Positions 1 to 9,014 of a DNA stretch of 16,312 nt are shown here, piece after piece (position 1 is the stretch's first letter; every line of letters starts with the position of its first letter). Below the pieces are notes generated by a model that was not told the DNA's origin, made no database searches, and saw only the letters and a list, made by a program, of their open reading frames with translations. The stretch spans positions 1 to 16,312 of the forward strand of contig JAHLKC010000306.1 in the NCBI GenBank assembly GCA_025449115.1, given 5' to 3'. A program made the translations under genes and the position numbers. This DNA comes from Chytridium lagenaria (lineage: Eukaryota > Chytridiomycota > Chytridiomycetes > Chytridiales > Chytridiaceae).

Positions 1-27
1 GTAGAGTGGGGGAGGTGTTTCGGAAAC

Positions 28-346
28 TTACTGATGAATCCAAGGTACTCTGGAGGACCTTGACTCATTGCGCCGTTGAGGTGGTGCGTTCCGGGAGACC
101 TTGTTCCTGTCACGCTTGCGTTGTTCTCGTTCATCTGCTTCCGCTTGCTTCTTTGCCTCAACCTCAATTGCATCTTCTGCTTGCCAATGTTCTGCCAGCT
201 TTACCAAAAGCTTTCTTAATCATGGATGCAGATTCTGTAATCCCCTTCTCCTCCCTCAATATTTTTTCGACGTCCTTGAAGGTGATGGAGGGCGTCTCAA
301 GGCGCATTGCCGCTATCTTTTCGATGAGGTCGTTGAGATCAGCCAT
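28..346 (-). CDS. Small Lys/Glu-rich protein of unknown function, frame break inside
   Basis: Not recognised. The ATG at 346 opens a 50-residue segment beginning MADLNDLIEKIAAM, which looks like an amphipathic helical domain (leucine and isoleucine spaced between charged residues, a TFKDVEKILREE stretch). That frame hits a stop at 164-166. One frame over, from about position 200 down to a stop at 28-30, the sequence reads KLAEHWQAEDAIE, then an AKKQAEADEREQRKRD coil-like stretch and a basic, arginine-rich tail. The change in frame corresponds to one extra base (or two missing) near 190-205, where the sequence is TTTTGGTAAAG. Joined, the product would be about 105 residues, a plausible small basic protein. 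A second open frame running off the left edge has less protein-like composition. The direction is the same as lipocalin 1 just upstream. Function cannot be inferred. Confidence 0.4.
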
Positions 347-769
347 CTTTCCAACTTCCAAGTTGGCCTGACAATTCTAAGACTAAGCAAGACTATGGCT
401 CCTTCTGTTGTCAGGTGAGCGCGTATTCTTCACATAAGATATCAAGGTAGCTTGAGGATTGGATTGAGGATGCTGATACTGTGATCGTATATACTCAAGG
501 CCTGAAAATCCTCACTCAAACCATTGACGATCATCACAGTTTGGAACATGTTCGAGTACGAGCGACGATATCTGGATATGCTTTCAACTTTGGAAGGTGT
601 TTTTTTTTTATTTTACGCATTACTCTACGCGCATCGTCCATTTCAGCTAATACGACATGAATTGCGAAAATTAATGTAAAATATAGCTTTAACATACATT
701 ATTCTATTATAAAAAAGAGATTACAAAGATGATCGCCAACAATCAATATCTCATCACGAGGTTTTGTTT
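347..769. other. Intergenic region between lipocalin 1 and the small Lys/Glu-rich gene
   Basis: No gene is supported here. It holds the 3' flank of lipocalin 1 and the upstream region of the small left-hand gene, both read on the minus strand. The part near 600-725 is strongly AT-rich, with a T9 run at 601-609 and AATAAT/TATAAT-like words that could serve 3'-end formation of the lipocalin, but no single signal stands out. Confidence 0.4.
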
Positions 770-1430
770 TTAAAAGTAAGTGCACCCTTCGTGCTTGACA
801 GGCAACGCCAAAGTCTCATCAAGACCCAACTCCACCATCTTGCTCTCAACGCCTTGATGGCATCAGCTCCAGGTAATCTCTCCCTCGTGAAGATCCAAAG
901 ACCCTGTCCGTTCGGCACCTGAATGATCTGAGCAAACGGTGAGTTGGCCACACATTTTCCGTTAGACTCTTGGTTAGGGGCACCACCAGACACGATGGAC
1001 CACTGGTACTCTCCATTGACGATGGGGCCTGTAGCGACAACCCAGTAAGGTCCACCCAAGAATCCAGGAAGGAATTCAGGTCCAACGGAAACCTTTGACG
1101 GACGGGAGGCATCGCGGATGGTTCCCTTAAGGTTGGGAGTGGTTTGCTGGGCGGGTCCATCGACGGCGCCGATACGGACAAAGTTGAAGACGGAGATGGT
1201 TGATTCGGAGGATTGGGTGTAGACTGCGGTTGTGCAGTGGTTCCAGGTTGCGGGGAGGCCTTGAGTGGGCATTTGGGCTTGGATGTACCATTGACCGAGG
1301 TAGGCGGGGAGGGAGAAGTCGGTGACGGCGTCAAAGTTGGGGGAGGGCATTTACTGCGGGACTGGCCGGGGATGGCGAGGGCGGATGCGGTGAGAGTGAG
1401 AGCGGCCGTGAGGATGGAGAGGAGCTGCAT
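770..1430 (-). CDS. Secreted lipocalin family protein, paralogue 1 (two frame breaks)
   Basis: A lipocalin-type beta-barrel protein, likely secreted and binding a small hydrophobic ligand. The ATG at 1430 starts a signal peptide (MQLLSILTAALTLTASALA, cleavage near IPGQ). Next come a cysteine and FDAVTDF...LGQWYIQAQ, which carries the GxW signature of lipocalin strand A, then TPNLKGTIRDA, GPYWVVATGP, YQWSIVSGG and LWIFTRE, which match the later lipocalin conserved regions including the closing arginine. The reading frame breaks twice: in the C/G run at 1339-1347 (right after the signal peptide) and at about 843-850. Both are explained by one missing base. After the second, the frame ends in GCTYF at a stop at 770-772, parallel to NCTYA in paralogue 2. 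Four cysteines are then conserved between the paralogues, enough for two disulphides. About 220 codons, no intron needed. It is transcribed away from paralogue 2. Confidence 0.85.
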
Positions 1431-1458
1431 GATTTTTTAACTTGATTGCTTAAAGGAT

Positions 1459-1471
1459 GTGGATGAGATGG
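1459..1471 (-). promoter_or_regulatory. Shared 13-nt leader/start-site element of lipocalin 1
   Basis: CCATCTCATCCAC on the minus strand, identical to the element at 2800-2812 in front of paralogue 2. It sits just downstream of the TATA box in a pyrimidine-rich stretch, where transcription would be expected to start. Confidence 0.6.
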
Positions 1472-1498
1472 GAGGAAAAAGGGTGAAGACGCCCCTTC

Positions 1499-1506
1499 TT
1501 TTTATA
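1499..1506 (-). promoter_or_regulatory. TATA box of lipocalin 1
   Basis: TATAAAAA on the minus strand lies 68 nt upstream of the ATG at 1430. About 27 nt downstream of it is the 13-nt element shared with paralogue 2, consistent with a transcription start there. Confidence 0.7.
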
Positions 1507-2763
1507 CCGTTGGCAGATTCCAGAGAAAGTTCACCACCAAACCTAAACGTCAACAAATCTTTGTCTCCCACCATATGTCCGAGTCCGACCGACTCCTATT
1601 ACGAAATATTTTAAAAAAACCCCAACTATGAAACTATTATAGGTAACCCATAAATGCCATCCTCGATCCACTTCGATCTCGCTCCCAAAGAAGTGACAGC
1701 TGTAACGCGACGTTTTAGCAGCTCGGCTTTAATCCATTTAATGTCGTATTTGTACTTTGTGCACAAATATCTTAGCCGAGTCAATGATGGTGACGTTGAT
1801 GAGGGCGAGTAACGAAACTAGTCGAAAGACGATCTAAAATGACGGCCGGACTCGACGAAATCGCGGGGTGTTATAAACATTGATTATAGACATAAAGTGA
1901 TAGGATGACGTAGGTCCGCCATCATTATCATCAAATCAGTCTTAGACTCTTAGCCTCTTGCGCATTTATAAGGTAAGGCGATGAAAACGACGAATCGATG
2001 TAGAAATAGAGAGAGTGTGAGATTATTTCAAGACGTCGTTCACGCCGATGCGGGTCGCGTACTCTCGTGATCACCTGTGAGCAATGCCACCCCCACTCCA
2101 GCCCAACTCCACGGGGTTATTACAAATTAACATTCTCCACATTACCTTTGGACCTCGTTTTAATTCAACCTCGACTCATCCATCATCCATCGCAGAAACC
2201 AAAACGTCACCGAAAACGGGATCCCTGATAAATCCGACCGACCCTTTTTATACTCGTTTCCTTTTCCGAAGACCTTTTTCTCCGAGGATGATGTGATCGT
2301 GCAACGAAAAATCGACGATCCAACTGCAAATTTCTAATGGGTGTAACCGTGGACACATTATAACCATATATGGTGGATTATAACTAAACCTTAACGTTGT
2401 ACGACACACATGTCAGACAACAAAATTGCGCCTTTTCTATCGGAGAAATCAAAAAACGAACCCTGTTTGGGGTTTTTCCGAGATAATAATGCCAATTCTG
2501 CAAATTCGTGACTTCGATCTACGGATCCGAGAGCCACCCTTTCACAAGAATAAAACAAACTTTTGCTTTCCCTGTTGAAAAAAGATATCCGGCAATTCTT
2601 CCACCTTTTCTCCGTAATCGTGTTATCATCATCGTGTGCGCAGGTTGACTGACCGACTGACTAAGAAGGGGCGCAAATAATCGGTGATCACCCTTGAACG
2701 TTACCCTCAGCCATCTTTGAACAGCGTCATAAAGCTATCCCACTGCTTTACCACTCCAAGGCA

Positions 2764-2770
2764 TATAAAA
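2764..2770 (+). promoter_or_regulatory. TATA box of lipocalin 2
   Basis: TATAAAA 98 nt before the ATG at 2869, followed by a C/T-rich leader typical of well-expressed fungal genes. Confidence 0.72.
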
Positions 2771-2799
2771 TCCCCCAATCCCTCCCTACTTCCTTTTCT

Positions 2800-2812
2800 C
2801 CATCTCATCCAC
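2800..2812 (+). promoter_or_regulatory. Shared 13-nt leader/start-site element of lipocalin 2
   Basis: CCATCTCATCCAC, 29 nt after the TATA box and identical to the minus-strand element at 1459-1471. It is probably the conserved transcription start zone or 5' leader of the duplicated gene. Confidence 0.6.
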
Positions 2813-2868
2813 TCAACAATCAAATCAACCAAATCTCCTCTTCTCTTACTTCAGCCTCTCTAATCAAT

Positions 2869-3530
2869 ATGCGCGTCTTCTCCATCCTTGCCGCTGCCCT
2901 CTCCCTCTTCGCCTCCGCTACCGCCCTCCCCGGCCAAGGCGGCCAGAGGAAGTGCCCCCCTTCCAACTTTGACGCCGTCACCGATTTCGCTCTTCCCCAG
3001 TTCCTCGGCCAATGGTACGTTCAGGCCCAAGCGCCTACCATCTACCTCCCGTTGAGCAAAACTACTGCGTCGCCGCCAACTACTCCCAAACCTCCCCGAA
3101 CACCATCTCCATCTTCAACTTCTCTCGTGTCGGCTCCGTCACAGGTCGCATCCAAGCTACCACCCCTAACCTCAAGGGCACTATTCGTGACGCCGCTCGC
3201 CCTTCCAAGCTCTCTGTTGGCCCCGAATTCCTCCCCGCCTTCCTTGCCGGCCCATACTGGGTCATCGCCACTGGTCCCGTTGTGGAAGACAAGTACTCTT
3301 GGGCGTTGATTTCTGGTGGTGCCCCCAACCAGGAGTCGAACGGAAGGTGTCTCGCCAACGAAGCCGTCTTCTCCCTTTTCAACGGCAACGGACAGGGTCT
3401 TTGGATCTTCACCCGTGAGAAGGTCGCCAACCCTGCTCTTGTTCAGCAGCTCCGCGACCTTGCCACTTCCAAGGGTCTTGATGCATCTGCCATGAACGCG
3501 GTTGAGCAGGCCAACTGCACTTACGCTTAA
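2869..3530 (+). CDS. Secreted lipocalin family protein, paralogue 2 (one frame break)
   Basis: Paralogue of the gene at 770-1430 and the better preserved copy. It has a signal peptide (MRVFSILAAALSLFASATA, then LPGQ), a cysteine, then FDAVTDFALPQFLGQWYVQAQ-like sequence with the lipocalin GxW motif. After a one-base break at about 3045-3053 (CTCCCGTTGAG) it continues as VEQNYCVAANYSQTSPNT, TPNLKGTIRDAARPSK, GPYWVIATGP, YSWALISGGAPNQESNG and GQGLWIFTREKV, ending in QANCTYA at the stop 3528-3530. Four cysteines (after the signal peptide, in NYC, GRC and NCTYA) match paralogue 1. The helix near the C-terminus (LVQQLRDLATSKGLDASAM) corresponds to the lipocalin C-terminal helix. About 220 codons, no intron needed. 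The ligand is unknown. Roles proposed for lipocalins elsewhere are lipid or pigment binding and protection from oxidation, and nothing here chooses among them. Confidence 0.87.
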
Positions 3531-3785
3531 ATGTCTGTTGTCTGTCATCCTGCACTCGCAACTCTCTTCTGCGTCTCTTTTCACACAAGTTCAAAAAATA
3601 TCAACGTTTCTTTCCTCTCCAAAGAAAACCCTTGAATATGTATTTTATCCCGCTGCGATAATATCCTGAAAAAAAAAGTTGATTCTGATTATAATATACA
3701 AGCTCAGTTATTACTTTTGAAGCAACTCGCACTCCTCGGATTATGTTCGTGTTAATTTAACAAATTATTGTATTATATTTAGTAT

Positions 3786-6644
3786 TTACCGAAGCTGAAT
3801 TAAATAACGATTTTCAGTGTATTGACATGTCATATAAACGGTATTGAAATATGCGGAATCTACAAAGTACACTCTACAGGGTATATAGTAAAACACATCT
3901 CCACCCCACCTCGTCCATGTCTCATATCTAAGTATCTCTTCAGGTCGCAGCATCTTACTCGGGTGGCCACTCCCTGAAACTATCACATCCACCCCTCTCT
4001 CTTTGCAACACCCCTCCACACCCTCCCGCCTCCATCTCCCCACATGAGCATCCGCCCTAATCGGCACCCATTCAGCAGGCTCACTTCTCCCCGGCTGTTC
4101 TAATTGGTAAAACGGTATCTTCCCGTTCGTTGCGAAAGGAAACGGTCGGAAAAGCGTGGAGCCGGTTATGGAGGTTAGATTGTCGGTTTGGATGGAGGTG
4201 TGAAGGTCGGAGAGGAGACGACTGTGCCGCCTTCGTAGGAGGTGGGTTGGTAGGGGTAAGGGGTCATGGGGGAGTAGGTGTAGGTTCGGACTTTGTGAAA
4301 GTGTTGGAGGGCTCTGCGGAGGAGAAGAAGGGGATGAGAAGGCGTTAAGCAAAACGGAATAGGAGGTTTACAAAGTGGTAAAAGTTCGGCCGATGACGAA
4401 AGCAGGCGAATACTCTTTAGTTGGGCCGATGAAAGAAGAAAGAAAACCCTACCTTACAAACGTCCCACAAGTCGATCCACACAACCCATTACTCACAACT
4501 GCAACTCCCTCAAAACTCCTCTCCAGCATCTTCCACCACCTCCCCGTCCTCGCTACCGCCTTATACCCCGTACAATTTAAATGAAATCGGTTCGTTAAAT
4601 CCTCCGCAACGCCTCCGACCCATCGTCTGGTTCCTGGTGAAAATATCTCCTCGCTGCTAACGACCCGTTCGTCTCTCCCATTGCGGAGTTTACGAGTGAA
4701 GAATGGAGACAAAGGGTTTTGGGTGCCGTTGGCGAGAAGACGGAGAGGAGAGAGGGCGCGGAAGGTGTAGTTGAGGGGGGAAGGGCGGTTTGAGGGAACA
4801 AGCCCTAAGTTGAAAAGTTTTAGTGCCACTATCCTCGTTTTTGGTTTGCTATTACCGAAGAACGGGGTAAAACGGGTTGTTTTTTGTAAACAGAGAAACA
4901 CGCAGAAAACCACAACCAAAAAAAACCATAGAGTATTCGTACCTGCGCAATCGCCATTCCCAAACACACAATCCCTCCTTCATTATTACTCACGTCAATA
5001 ATCAACCTTGTCACATTTAATCTCTGCAACTCCAAAAGCGATGCCATGACATCAGACAATAAATTAACATGCGTCTCGAGACGAGTCTGGTTTTGGCCGT
5101 TTCGAGTAAGGCGTGATAGCTGAAAACATCTACCAATTCCATTAAGAATGAAAAGGAGCTTCATAGGTTACCCAAACTCCCGTATTCTCGTTGAGTTTAA
5201 ACGTAGCGCCATTGGGGTACGTCGATATAGGAGTGTACTCGTCGTCTCGTATAATCGTTGAAATGGCTTGGAGTTGCTTCACGGGAATACCGATCGCCTT
5301 TTCTTGTCTCTCAAATTTCTCATCGGCTCATACGTCTCCATCGCTGCCTCATCTCTTATCATCAACCCCAATCCCTCCCAAAACGTTTCCCCCACATCGC
5401 GTCTCACTCCCCACCCAACCCCACCATCCGTCTAACACTTTTATTTCTTGTCCCTCCTCCATCCCGTCTCACAAACCCATCCTCCCTAGCCCACAAATGT
5501 ATTATAGTAAGCCACTGACCTTTCCCAAATCCTATGCACGCCAGCCCCCTCTAGGATCGAAGCGAATGGCAAGTAATCTCTTTTACAACATTCAACGGGC
5601 TACGAAACGATAGGTCACGGTAGAGGAGTGGATGAGATGGGCGGGGCGCACGTAGGAAAGCCCGTCGAGGGAGCGAATTCCGTCTCGCCATGTATACCGG
5701 GATAGCATAAAGTTGAATCTCGATATGGGATCTTGGACATGCCTGAGCATCCGCCAACGTTTGGATAGCGGTCTAAAACGCTATTTCAGCAACGCCCGTA
5801 AGTGGAAGAAAAATAAGAAAGGAGTGGAGAAAGATATACCACTGCATCCACCCCATCAATCTCGTCCACAATCCACCCTAAAACTTCTGTCACGTTCACA
5901 CCAATCCCCTCCCAAAACCGTTCCATCTTCCCCTTGAACCCTCATCACGGTCCATCGCGAAATCACTATTCCTCGCCGTCCCCTCCTTCACATAAATCAC
6001 TGGTCGTCCTCCCCCGTCTTTAACAGCAAGCACCCAAGGCAGCATATGCGCGACCCCCCAAAACAAGATGGATGGTAAGAGATATGTGGATCGTTTAGAC
6101 GCGTGAGGACGTTTGGATGGTGATGTGGAAGTTGTAGAGAGATGGGGTGGTAGGTGTAGGAACGGTAAGAGTTTTCAGGAGGGCGATAATGTCGATTCGG
6201 GAAGGGTGGAGTGGGGGATTAGAGGATTTAGCGAGATTAAGAAAAGGGTATCTAGGATGTTAGCGCGGATTTGTTTCTCAAGCCTTACACTGCGAAATAC
6301 GACATCAACGCTGTGATCTGCGTCATTCGATCCTCATGCGTGACAGGGAAAGATTGGAAACAGGACATGAGATTATCGTAGGTTGTGATGGTGAGGTTTG
6401 TTGGTGATGATAAGGCTGTGCAGGCATCGCCTATTGATGGGGGAGGGGGAGGTATATCGCTGGCCAGTCGTTAGTGTTAGACACGTTTACTAGAATACCT
6501 CGTGGGACGGAGATCAATTCAGATGGGCGAGGCCCGGAGGCTGCAACGGCCGATAACAGGAGCAAGCCTGTATTGTTAGTACATCAGGGGAGATGAAAAG
6601 CGTGTACCTGCGGACACCCATCCATAGCTTGCCCGTATCGTCAT
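3786..6644 (-). CDS. Secreted S41-family serine peptidase (CPAF/tail-specific protease-like), intron-rich and frame-broken
   Basis: A fungal S41 peptidase. Exon 1 (6644-6608) and exon 2 join in phase to give MTIRASYGWVSAGLLLLSA, a signal peptide. Then DACTAL and YDNLMSCFQSFPV (N-terminal cysteine region), YPFLNLAKSSNPPLH, LNDPHISYHPSCFGG at about 6050-6100, and LPWVLAVKDGGGRPVIYV, matching the family's 'vSvsDG..lPvvY' strand. DPISRFNFMLSRYTWRDG and YPNGATFKLNENTGVW follow. The protease core is LIIDVSNNEGGIVCLG at about 4960-5015 and VVSNGLCGSTCGTF at about 4450-4495. The serine of CGSTC (codon at 4473-4475) is the likely nucleophile. FYQLEQPGRSEPAEWVPIRAD near 4050-4120 fits the usual C-terminal strand. 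At least seven frame breaks lie within, several at G or C runs. The 3' end is uncertain: the last open frame stops at 3786-3788, but the true end could be up to about 3930. It is convergent with lipocalin 2 and follows the ABC gene on the same strand. Confidence 0.83.
4805..4942 (-). other. S41 peptidase intron between GMAIAQ and GLFPQT
   Basis: GTACGA donor and ACTTAG acceptor, 138 nt, phase 0. The joined reading runs from the IIDVSNNEGG strand into GLFPQTALP, as expected for fungal S41 proteins. An acceptor at 4829 is possible but gives the wrong phase. Confidence 0.55.
6252..6288 (-). other. S41 peptidase intron 3 (37 nt)
   Basis: GTAAGG donor, GCTAAC branch site, CTAG acceptor. Removal joins SYFAV to YPFLNLAKSS in phase, and both sides resemble the family. 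Confidence 0.75.
6460..6498 (-). other. S41 peptidase intron 2
   Basis: 39 nt, GTATTC...ACTAAC...CCAG. The next exon needs one restored base in the C run at about 6439-6450 to reach the DACTAL segment. Confidence 0.55.
6568..6607 (-). other. S41 peptidase intron 1
   Basis: 40 nt, GTACAC...ACTAAC...ACAG. It splits a glycine codon so that the signal peptide core (SAGLLLLSA) is formed in phase. Confidence 0.72.
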
Positions 6645-6830
6645 TCGACATAGGACCAATAAAGTAACAACGGCACCACGAGTACCCGATATTGAATTGG
6701 GGTTGCATGTAGATCAATTGATTGTTTGGTACCGGAATAATAATATGTCCAATCTTGAAGTCAGGAAATCAATACATATAATTTGCGTAGAATCACCAGA
6801 GTGTAATGGCATATCCTTTTGGGTTTTACA

Positions 6831-8802
6831 TTAATCTACACCCGTTACATATTCTCGCGTCCACAGAAAAATCCATTGAATGTTAAAACAGCCTCCACCA
6901 CGTCTATTCACTCCCTCACCATCTTCACAACCCTCCTTTCTCAATCTCAATCCTACATCCACAACATCAGGTATCTCCTCCACATGATGCGTCACAAAGA
7001 CAAGCGCTGCTCTAACTCAACCCCGTACGTAACCACGCATGCACGAGCTCAACATGCGTCTCATCAAGTCCTTGGAACGGTTCATCCATGATAATAAGGG
7101 GTGGTCGTTTGACCTGAAAAAAAACGAAACAAATGAACAGGAAGCGAGATATAAGAACCGAAAAATACGTGATGAAAGAAGTGTCGGGATAATGGACTTA
7201 CCAACGCCCTCAAGATCAAACCAACCTCTGCCCACCCATCGACTCTCCAAAAAACCCTCGTTTCCCCACTCCTTCCCGCCTCCCCCATAACCTCCCCACA
7301 AAGTTTTAACCCTTTCCATCTCCTCGTCTTCAACATTCTTCCTAACCCTCCGGCCTCATCCAACCCGGAAGCCACTACTCGTAATTATGACAACCCTGCC
7401 AAAAGATCCCTCACGAAGCTGCTGTCGTAACGCTGCAACGAAATGCATGTGAATTCAGGTGAACGTGACCGATGCGACGTTTAATGTCCCAGATAGATTC
7501 ACCGGTTCCGCGACGACGGGAGAAGAGTGAAGGATGTTGGAGAAGGATTGAGGGTGGTCGCCTACAAGAAGAGAGAGAAGGGTAGTTTGCCAGAGCTAAT
7601 AAGACGTAGGTTACATGCGAGAAGAGCCAAACGCTAGACGGAAAAAGAAAGCAGAAAAAGAAAACCCCCAGACACTGGTTCATAAACAAGACAAATAAAA
7701 AGTAACGTTAAAATGAAATGATTCGAAAAGTATCAAACCATTTGGTCCTGATAAGCCACCTCTCTCCCTTCTCCACCCTCCAGCTAATCCCGTCCAGAAT
7801 TTCCCGCCCTCAACCGTTACAACCTTCACATCCTCCATCTCCACAATCGCTTCCCTCCGTTCCTTTGTCTTTATTCCTTCTTCGTAACATGTTTCTTGAT
7901 ATCTAATAACCCCGCAAACCCTTCTTTTGGGCCTTGATACGCGACTTTGCAATTGTCAAGATGGAGGACATGGTTATCCAAAGTGGAAGCGGATCTTGGG
8001 GGCGGAGGAGGAGGAGAGGTGAGAGTAAGGTATTGTGGGAGGTGGGAAGTTCGGATAATATTTGGGAGAGGGTGAAGCGGCTTTGAACGTCAAGGCCCAC
8101 TAACACAGCATTAGAATGTGAGATAATCGCAGTTTATGAGGAACAGCAACTCAACTAAATGGTTCATCCAACACCACCATTCTCCATCCACGCCGTCTCA
8201 CATCCCCTACAACCGTTTTCAAAATCCGTCCACGCCTCATCTGTCCATTTGATAACCTCAACAAAGGCAATCCCAACAACGTCTCACTGATTCCCATTCT
8301 ATCCATCAAATCCTCAACGTCCTCCCCAAGTACGTTTTTCAGATCCTGCAATACAACCGGTGCATCTGTAACAGATGCGGTGCGAAGCCGTCGAGACGGC
8401 CGGTCAAGGAGGTAATCCGCTAATGTGATATCATCTGGATCCTCTCATTTATTATTAGGCTTAAAAAAAAAAAAAGGCTTTTGGTACCTGATAACTTGCG
8501 TATCGCTCATGTAGCCCCCTTCCAGAGTACCCAAAGCTTTTCGATTCTTCACTGAACGATACAATACCGACGACTTCTTCGGCGGTGGATGGGGCACCGG
8601 ATTGGTTGAACCATGTTGCAGTTGGGATGGAGTGGAGACCAGAGAGGGCTTCTCCGAGGGTTGTTTTACCGGATCCGACGCGACCGATGACAGCCCATCG
8701 TTCCGTTGGTTTGAGAGTGAGTGAGAGGGATGTGAGGATAGGTGTTGGTGGTGATGAAGGTGACGATGAGGGGAGACGACGGCGATGGTTGATTTTAGGC
8801 AT
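6831..8802 (-). CDS. Twin ABC-domain ATPase, YDR061W/ModF-like, no membrane domain
   Basis: A soluble protein with two ABC ATPase domains, resembling yeast YDR061W and bacterial ModF/PhrA. Its transport partner or true role is not established. Domain 1, from the ATG at 8802: ILTSLSLTLKPTERWAVIG, Walker A GRVGSGKTT (residues 40-48), signature LSNGQMRRGRILK at about 8235-8275, Walker B MVVLDEPF, D-loop MGLDVQ after an intron, then LRPQDPLPLWIT. Domain 2: EMEDVKVVTVEGG near 7815-7850, ILDGISWRVEKGERW, Walker A SGPN(G)SGK interrupted by an intron and completed near 7590, GDHPQSF, GTGESIWDIKRRIGHV, a signature-like SMGGQRLV near 7225, Walker B/D-loop LIIMDEPFQGLDE at 7065-7105 and H-loop VTHHVEE near 6990. 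The GDHPQSF and twin-domain layout are typical of the YDR061W group. At least six one-base losses break the frame. The stop at 6831-6833 is tentative. Start and divergent spacing (212 bp) to the reductase gene suggest a shared promoter. Confidence 0.87.
7114..7201 (-). other. ABC ATPase intron 4
   Basis: 88 nt with consensus GTAAGT donor and a T8 tract before CAG. It joins LILRAL to VKRPPLIIMDEPFQGLD in phase. Confidence 0.82.
7596..7738 (-). other. ABC ATPase intron 3, inside the second Walker A motif
   Basis: Donor GTTTGA after SGPN, acceptor TTATTAG before CTCTGGCAAA. The joined motif SGPNGSGKTTLL needs one G at the junction and one A in the following AAA run, both consistent with the one-base losses elsewhere. 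Confidence 0.6.
8100..8155 (-). other. ABC ATPase intron 2, splitting Walker B from the D-loop
   Basis: 56 nt, GTTGAG donor, TTCTAAT branch-like word, GTTAG acceptor. Splicing turns the apparent stop after DEPFS into DEPFMGLDVQSRF, a canonical Walker B plus D-loop. Confidence 0.8.
8442..8487 (-). other. ABC ATPase intron 1
   Basis: 46 nt, GTACCA donor, polypyrimidine T13 (A13 at 8463-8475 on the plus strand), CCTAATAATAAATGAGAG end. It joins ASYQ to DPDDITLADYLLD in phase 0. Confidence 0.75.
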
Positions 8803-8929
8803 TGGAAGATCATCTCGTCATATTTACAATATCCTGACATTTCTCAGCCTGGATTTTTGCTCTCAACATTTTCCTGAGGTTTCACGGTTTCACCCCCAAA
8901 TCATGCTGAAATATCTTTTTGGCTGAAAG

Positions 8930-8938
8930 TATAAAAAG
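8930..8938 (+). promoter_or_regulatory. TATA box of the methionine synthase reductase gene
   Basis: TATAAAAAG 76 nt before the ATG at 9015, within the 212-bp gap shared with the divergent ABC ATPase gene. Confidence 0.65.
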
Positions 8939-9014
8939 GTAGAGGAGTTTGGACAAAAGCCCCTCACACAAAGGAACATCCCCAGGACTTGAGGTTTCTG
9001 ACTCGAAGGAAAGA

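Larger units (their letters stand above)
1431..2868. promoter_or_regulatory. 1.4 kb divergent intergenic region between the two lipocalin genes
   Basis: No gene is supported inside. It contains the two core promoters, and four TGACGT/ACGTCA half-sites (1547-1552, 1791-1796, 1906-1911, 2204-2209) plus a palindromic GACGTC at 2032-2037. These words match the core recognised by many fungal bZIP (CRE/ATF-type) factors. An inverted repeat GATCGT...ACGATC spans 2295-2320. A direct TGACTGACCGACTGACT stretch lies at 2646-2662. The region also holds several TATA-like words (for example near 2247) with no gene attached. A 70-codon open frame at 2084-2296 has no coding character and is not called. Confidence 0.55.

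Noticed and set aside
2084..2296. A 70-codon open frame in the lipocalin intergenic region
   Set aside because: No signal peptide, motif or coding-like composition, and it lies within the upstream region of both lipocalins.
3786..8802. A cluster of pseudogenes
   Set aside because: Walker, signature, D-loop and H-loop motifs of the ABC gene and the catalytic segments of the peptidase remain intact, with splice phases preserved. True decay would also show substitutions in these motifs and breaks of both signs.
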